In this document: positions 6,402 to 9,156 of the stretch, in pieces
Position numbering within the stretch: position 1 is the stretch's first letter
How the letters are laid out: every line of letters begins with the position of its first letter
Source: DAIPKP01 sp964539095
GTDB taxonomy: Bacteria; Synergistota; Synergistia; Synergistales; Aminiphilaceae
Reading direction: 5' to 3'
DNA: 9,156 nt
Assembly: GCA_964539095.1 (NCBI GenBank)
Contig: CAZIFL010000060.1
Coordinates: forward strand, 1-9,156
The notes under the pieces: model-generated
Seen by the model: only the letters and a program-made list of their open reading frames with translations
Database searches by the model: none
What the model was told of the DNA's origin: nothing
Made by a program: the position numbers and the translations under genes

Positions 6402-6433
6402 CTGTAGCTCCCTGGGGGTTCACCCCCCTACAG
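6402..6433 (-). terminator. Second hairpin at the 3' end of the YedE-like gene
   Basis: GGGGGT (6414-6419) and ACCCCC (6422-6427) form a tight stem with only two bases between the arms. CTGTAG (6402-6407) and CTACAG (6428-6433) form an outer stem, with a 6-base bulge on one side. The stop codon of the minus-strand gene lies inside the outer arm. No T-run follows on the minus strand, so it may stabilise the 3' end or slow polymerase rather than terminate alone. Confidence 0.4.
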
Positions 6434-7513
6434 ATCCTCCTCGGAGAAGAAGGAACGGCGGTTGATCCAGAGCACCAGGGCAAAGGCGGCTCCTCCTATG
6501 CAAAGATAGAGAGTGTGCGCCCCAATCCAGCGGTAGAGAGGCGTCATCCGGGGGGCCCAGGCGAAGATCCCCTGCTGGAACTCCCGGGTGAGCATGAGAA
6601 AACCCGGTAATTTGTGAAGCCACGCGGCGGCGAGCATTCCTCCGAGAAAGGTGAGGGAATGCATGCTGCCGTTTCCCGTATTCACCGCATGCCACACGGT
6701 GCACCCCCCCGCAAGAGTGAAGGCCACCCCCGCAAGCCCTGCGCAGGCAAAGACAAAGCCCTGCTGCACCAGCAGATCCAGCTGGGTAAGATCAAGCCCC
6801 ACAAAGGCAAGCTCTCCCCTAGCGAGAGCGTAGAGAAAGGCTCCTCCCACCATACCCACCAGAGGTGCCGCCCCCTTGAGAGCGGTGGAGGGGATGAGAA
6901 AGGCGTTGCGCAGCCCCTCCACCAGGCAGAACCGAATGCGCTGCATGGCGGTTCCCAGAAGTACCCCCACCAGTACCACCCCAGCCATGGCGAGAATCTC
7001 CGACCTTCCCGAGACCCCCATATTCTCCTTCATCCACCAGAGGGATCCCCCGATAACGCTGAGCACAAGAAAGGGGGTTACTCTGGAGGAGAGATGTAGC
7101 TTTGGCCCTGCTTCCACCGAAGCCCCTCGGCGTAGCAGGACACTCCCTCCCCATATCCCCGTGATAAACCCCACGATCTGGGGGAGTCGTTCCACCTCTC
7201 CCGTTCCTAACTGCATAAACATGCACCAGGGGCAGCCGAAAAACTCCGGCAGCACCACCCCGGTGGCAAATCCCAGAAGAAGGGGGGAGAGGGGGGCAAA
7301 GGAGGGGGAGCGGAACTCCCTTCGGTAGAGGGCGAGGATAAAGCCTCCGATCATGAACCCCACCATCTCCGGACGTACCGTCACGGTACCGCATCCGCCG
7401 CACATGCCGTACAGCTCCGCCAGAGCGAAGATAAGGGGGTAGGCGAAGCTTACCGCAAACCCCAGGGTGAGGGGAAAGACGAAGTCCGGGAGTTGTTTCG
7501 GTGATTCAAGCAT
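6428..7513 (-). CDS. yedE: YeeE/YedE-family membrane transporter, selenium-metabolism YedE-like
   Basis: The product is 361 residues from the ATG at 7513, which has AAAGGAG 8 bases upstream; a longer frame to 7651 lacks a ribosome site and runs through the promoter. About ten hydrophobic segments are spread along the protein. The two YeeE/YedE half motifs are clear: QRIRFCLVEGLRNAFLI (191-207), and LAGGCTVWHAVNTGNG (267-282), comparable to RAQICFTSAFRDMWI and LAGGCETGW in E. coli YedE. Cysteines C196 and C271 are in these motifs. In TsuA (YeeE), such cysteines pass thiosulfate through the membrane. Two extra CxxC pairs (C38/C41 and C94/C97) lie in the N-terminal half. The likely role is import of a sulfur or selenium species into the cytoplasm. 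No SirA/TusA-like partner gene is seen. It is divergent from the Rrf2 regulator. Confidence 0.87.
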   Translation of the reverse strand: MLESPKQLPDFVFPLTLGFAVSFAYPLIFALAELYGMCGGCGTVTVRPEMVGFMIGGFILALYRREFRSPSFAPLSPLLLGFATGVVLPEFFGCPWCMFMQLGTGEVERLPQIVGFITGIWGGSVLLRRGASVEAGPKLHLSSRVTPFLVLSVIGGSLWWMKENMGVSGRSEILAMAGVVLVGVLLGTAMQRIRFCLVEGLRNAFLIPSTALKGAAPLVGMVGGAFLYALARGELAFVGLDLTQLDLLVQQGFVFACAGLAGVAFTLAGGCTVWHAVNTGNGSMHSLTFLGGMLAAAWLHKLPGFLMLTREFQQGIFAWAPRMTPLYRWIGAHTLYLCIGGAAFALVLWINRRSFFSEEDL

Positions 7514-7547
7514 GGAGCATTCTCCTTTCTGGTTACTATCACCGTGT

Positions 7548-7576
7548 AGAGTAGCCGTGAAGAAAAAAAAGATCAA
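7548..7576 (-). promoter_or_regulatory. Promoter of the YedE-like gene
   Basis: On the minus strand TTGATC (7576-7571), 17 bases, then TACTCT (7553-7548). Start is expected near 7541, with a leader of about 28 bases. The -35 overlaps one arm of an inverted repeat. Confidence 0.6.
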
Positions 7577-7594
7577 GAGAAAAGTTCCCCTTGA
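7573..7594. repeat. Inverted repeat TCAAG-N12-CTTGA at the YedE promoter
   Basis: TCAAG (7573-7577) and CTTGA (7590-7594) flank 12 bases. The left arm contains the -35 of the YedE-like gene. The same arms recur at the Rrf2 promoter (7632-7648). Possible operator; the 5-bp arms alone are weak evidence. Confidence 0.35.
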
Positions 7595-7631
7595 CAGCAG
7601 AAAGTCCTGCCTGCAGGGGATACGTGTATTC

Positions 7632-7648
7632 TCAAGTAAAACACTTGA
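7632..7648. repeat. Inverted repeat over the -35 of the Rrf2 promoter
   Basis: TCAAGT (7632-7637) and ACTTGA (7643-7648) pair perfectly around AAAAC. The right arm overlaps the TTGACA -35 at 7645-7650. A dimeric regulator bound here would block polymerase; the Rrf2 protein encoded just downstream is the obvious candidate. Confidence 0.5.
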
Positions 7649-7673
7649 CATTATCCGAGGCGGGTGTTACTGT
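7645..7673 (+). promoter_or_regulatory. Promoter of the Rrf2 regulator gene
   Basis: A perfect TTGACA (7645-7650), 17 bases, then TACTGT (7668-7673). Start is expected near 7680, about 35 bases before the ATG. Confidence 0.7.
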
Positions 7674-7714
7674 TCTCTTCGAAAAGAACATCCTTATCCC
7701 TTGGAGGTGCTCCC

Positions 7715-8158
7715 ATGAAGCTTTCCACAAAAGCACGATACGGACTCCGCCTCATGGTGGTTCTGGCAGCCCATTACGGTGAGGGGCCTCTGGGGGTGGA
7801 TTCCATGAGTCGGGAGGAGGATATATCCCCCAACTACATCCGCGTCCTTCTGGGAGGTCTCAAGAGTGCGGGGCTTGTCCGGTCCCTTCGGGGGGTTAAC
7901 GGGGGGTACCAGCTTGCTCAAAATCCTTCGGAAGTCACCGCCTTCGATGTGATTGCCGCTCTCGAAGAGGAGATCCTCCCCGTGTCGTGTGTTCCTCGCC
8001 CCGAGGTCTGTTCCCGAAGAGAGAGCTGCTCCACCTGGGAGGTATGGTGTGAGATCGCCTCTTCGGTGGATGACATCCTCAAAGGGCTTACCCTTCAGGA
8101 TTTGGTCGAGCGGCAGAAGAGATCTCGTAATGCAAACTTTCCAGCAGAGAAAGCATGA
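7715..8158 (+). CDS. Rrf2-family regulator with IscR-like cysteine triad
   Basis: The product is 147 residues. The ATG at 7715 has GGAGGTG 5 bases upstream. The winged-helix domain opens with the family signature MKLSTKARYGLRLMVVLA, followed by the recognition helix region DISPNYIRVLLGGLKSAGLV (36-55) and the wing RGVNGGYQLA (59-68). Three cysteines, C92-x6-C99-x5-C105, lie almost exactly where E. coli IscR has C92, C98 and C104, so binding of a [2Fe-2S] cluster is likely. The IscR fourth ligand, a histidine three residues after the last Cys, is replaced here (CSTWEVW); C112 is an extra cysteine nearby. A NifS-type desulfurase follows in the same direction and a YedE-like transporter is divergent, so sensing of Fe-S or sulfur status and control of both directions is a reasonable guess. 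A CymR-like role is the alternative, but CymR lacks these cysteines. Confidence 0.92.
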   Translation: MKLSTKARYGLRLMVVLAAHYGEGPLGVDSMSREEDISPNYIRVLLGGLKSAGLVRSLRGVNGGYQLAQNPSEVTAFDVIAALEEEILPVSCVPRPEVCSRRESCSTWEVWCEIASSVDDILKGLTLQDLVERQKRSRNANFPAEKA

Positions 8159-8244
8159 GAAAGCCTGGTCGAAAAAGGAGAGAAACATCCCAAGATAGAG
8201 TACAATACATCAGTTTGTGAGCTTTCCAAGGGAGGATGTCCGTA

Positions 8245-8682
8245 ATGAGTGTGGAAGAAAAAGGTATCATGGAGGAAATTCTCGATGGCAAACGTTCCCG
8301 CATTGCCGTGGTTGGGGCCTCTCCCAAGCAGGAGCGGCCGGTTTTCGTCGTCATGTCGTATCTCCATCACGAAGAATATACCCTCTTCCCGGTGAATCCC
8401 GGTTATGCAGGGGAGGAAATTCTCGGCCTTCCCTACGTCGAAAGTTTGAAGGATCTCGACCTCGCCGATCTGGATGTGGTGGCCTTTTTTATCGCCCCGG
8501 TCCATCAGGCACCGGTACTGGAAGAGCTTCTGGAAAGCGGTGCCTCTCCGGTGGTATGGTTTCAGCCGGGGGCGGAAAGCCCCCAGGGGGAAGAGCTGCT
8601 TCGTTCCAGAGGGTTTACCGTTTTTTCGGGGTACTGCCTTATGGCGGAACGCCGGGCCCGGAGAAAGCGCAAAAAAGCCTGA
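8245..8682 (+). CDS. CoA-binding domain protein (YccU-like)
   Basis: The product is 145 residues from the ATG at 8245, 9 bases after GGAGG; an ATG at 8236 directly abuts that site and is rejected. It is a single Rossmann-like CoA-binding domain: IAVVGASPKQERPVFVVMSY (20-39), FPVNPGYAGEEILGLPYVESL (48-68), VVAFFIAPVHQAPVLEEL (78-95), WFQPGA (105-110) and the end FSGYCLMAERRA. The basic tail (RRARRKRKKA) is notable. This family resembles the CoA-binding part of acyl-CoA synthetases but has no catalytic domain, and its role is not known. It lies 86 bases after the Rrf2 gene and 89 before the desulfurase gene on the same strand. A TACAAT at 8201-8206 lacks a -35, so cotranscription with Rrf2 is more likely than a separate promoter. 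Confidence 0.9.
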   Translation: MSVEEKGIMEEILDGKRSRIAVVGASPKQERPVFVVMSYLHHEEYTLFPVNPGYAGEEILGLPYVESLKDLDLADLDVVAFFIAPVHQAPVLEELLESGASPVVWFQPGAESPQGEELLRSRGFTVFSGYCLMAERRARRKRKKA

Positions 8683-8689
8683 TTTTAGC

Positions 8690-8730
8690 GGTTTAGAGGA
8701 GGCCGAAACCTTTTTTGGGGGAGGCTTTTT
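8690..8730 (+). terminator. Weak terminator-like or attenuator-like element before the desulfurase gene
   Basis: GGTTT (8690-8694) pairs with AAACC (8706-8710) and is followed directly by six T (8711-8716). An alternative, mutually exclusive hairpin pairs GCC/CC (8702-8704, 8709-8710) with GG/GGC (8717-8718, 8723-8725) and is followed by five T (8726-8730). Both stems are weak, so partial termination at most. Confidence 0.3.
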
Positions 8731-8771
8731 GAGGAGATTTCTACATAAGAATGTATAAAGGAGTGTGCTCC

Positions 8772-9156
8772 ATGTCCATACGAAAGGTCTATCTGGATCA
8801 CTCCGCCACCACTCCGGTGGCCGCGGAAGTTTTGGAAGCCATGCTTCCCTACTTCTCGGAAATTCCGGGAAATCCCAACAGTATCCACGCCTGGGGGCAG
8901 GAGGCCGCCAAGGCTTTGAAAAAAGCCCGGGAGCAGGTAGCCGCCCTCCTAGGGGCAAAGCCCGAGGAGATTATCTTTACCGGAGGGGGAAGCGAGGCGG
9001 ACAACCTTGCCATCAAGGGTACCGCCCTCCTCGAAAAGAACCGGGGGAAGCATCTCATCACCACTGCGGTGGAGCATCATGCGGTGCTGGATACGTGCAG
9101 ATGGCTGGAGGAACAGGGTTTTTCCCTTACGGTGCTTCCGGTGAACTCCTACGGTC
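8772..9156 (+). CDS. nifS: NifS/IscS-type cysteine desulfurase (N-terminal part, cut by window end)
   Basis: The first 128 residues are present; the gene continues past the window. The ATG at 8772 has AAAGGAG 8 bases upstream. Group I desulfurase motifs: VYLDHSATTPV (6-16), NPNSIHAWGQEA (34-45), FTGGGSEADNLAIKG (69-83) and the PLP-stacking histidine in TTAVEHHAV (97-105). The Schiff-base lysine and the catalytic cysteine would lie beyond the edge. The enzyme removes sulfur from cysteine and passes it to a scaffold (NifU/IscU) or to tRNA-modifying enzymes. Position downstream of an IscR-like regulator suggests an Fe-S assembly operon whose scaffold gene would come next. IscS and NifS cannot be told apart from this part, so the symbol is provisional. 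Confidence 0.93.
   Translation, partial: MSIRKVYLDHSATTPVAAEVLEAMLPYFSEIPGNPNSIHAWGQEAAKALKKAREQVAALLGAKPEEIIFTGGGSEADNLAIKGTALLEKNRGKHLITTAVEHHAVLDTCRWLEEQGFSLTVLPVNSYG

Noticed and set aside
7591..7596. Second perfect TTGACA as a -35 for the Rrf2 gene
   Set aside because: No acceptable -10 at 16-18 bases; the TTGACA at 7645 has one. It may instead serve as an operator arm.
7514..7651. 46-residue N-terminal extension of the YedE-like protein
   Set aside because: It would run through the predicted promoter and has no ribosome site; AAAGGAG serves the ATG at 7513.
8201..8206. TACAAT as a promoter for the CoA-binding protein
   Set aside because: The sequence 17 bases upstream (GAGAGA) is no -35, and there is no extended -10 TG.

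Overview
The window is a compact stretch of bacterial chromosome with moderately high GC. Nearly every gene has a strong Shine-Dalgarno sequence of the AAGGAGG type. No rRNA, tRNA, CRISPR array, insertion sequence or phage gene was seen. The gene content (a YedE-type sulfur/selenium membrane protein, two class V desulfurase-type enzymes and an IscR-like Rrf2 regulator) would fit an anaerobe that makes heavy use of sulfur, and possibly selenium. A Synergistota or Clostridia-like host is a guess from the general look of the proteins; no marker gene settles it.

Left part (123-2563, minus strand): a three-gene run transcribed right to left, with a GntR/FCD repressor, an EamA-family (DMT) exporter and a membrane-anchored DUF218/YdcF-like protein. 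The upstream region holds a near-consensus sigma70 promoter. Two copies of a GCATGGTGCA element flank it, one over the expected transcription start and one upstream of the -35, which suggests autoregulation. Before this run, positions 3-68 may be the tail of a plus-strand gene.

Middle (2758-4983): a translationally coupled minus-strand pair, a PaaI-like hotdog thioesterase followed by a small unknown protein with a cysteine-rich end. It lies divergent to a D-2-hydroxyacid dehydrogenase on the plus strand. The 339-base divergent region has a minus-strand promoter flanked by two inverted repeats that share TTCCG/CGGAA arms.

Right part (5105-9156): a sulfur/selenium-handling cluster. A class V PLP enzyme of the cysteine-desulfurase-like group (plus) converges on a YedE-like transporter (minus), with a long hairpin terminator between them. 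The transporter is divergent from an Rrf2 regulator that carries three IscR-like cysteines. The regulator is followed on the same strand by a CoA-binding Rossmann protein and a NifS-type cysteine desulfurase cut by the window edge. The divergent promoters each have their -35 hexamer inside an inverted repeat with TCAAG/CTTGA arms. A plausible reading is that the Rrf2 protein senses Fe-S or sulfur status and adjusts uptake of a sulfur or selenium species by the YedE-like protein and its use by the desulfurases. This is inference from gene neighbourhood and motifs.
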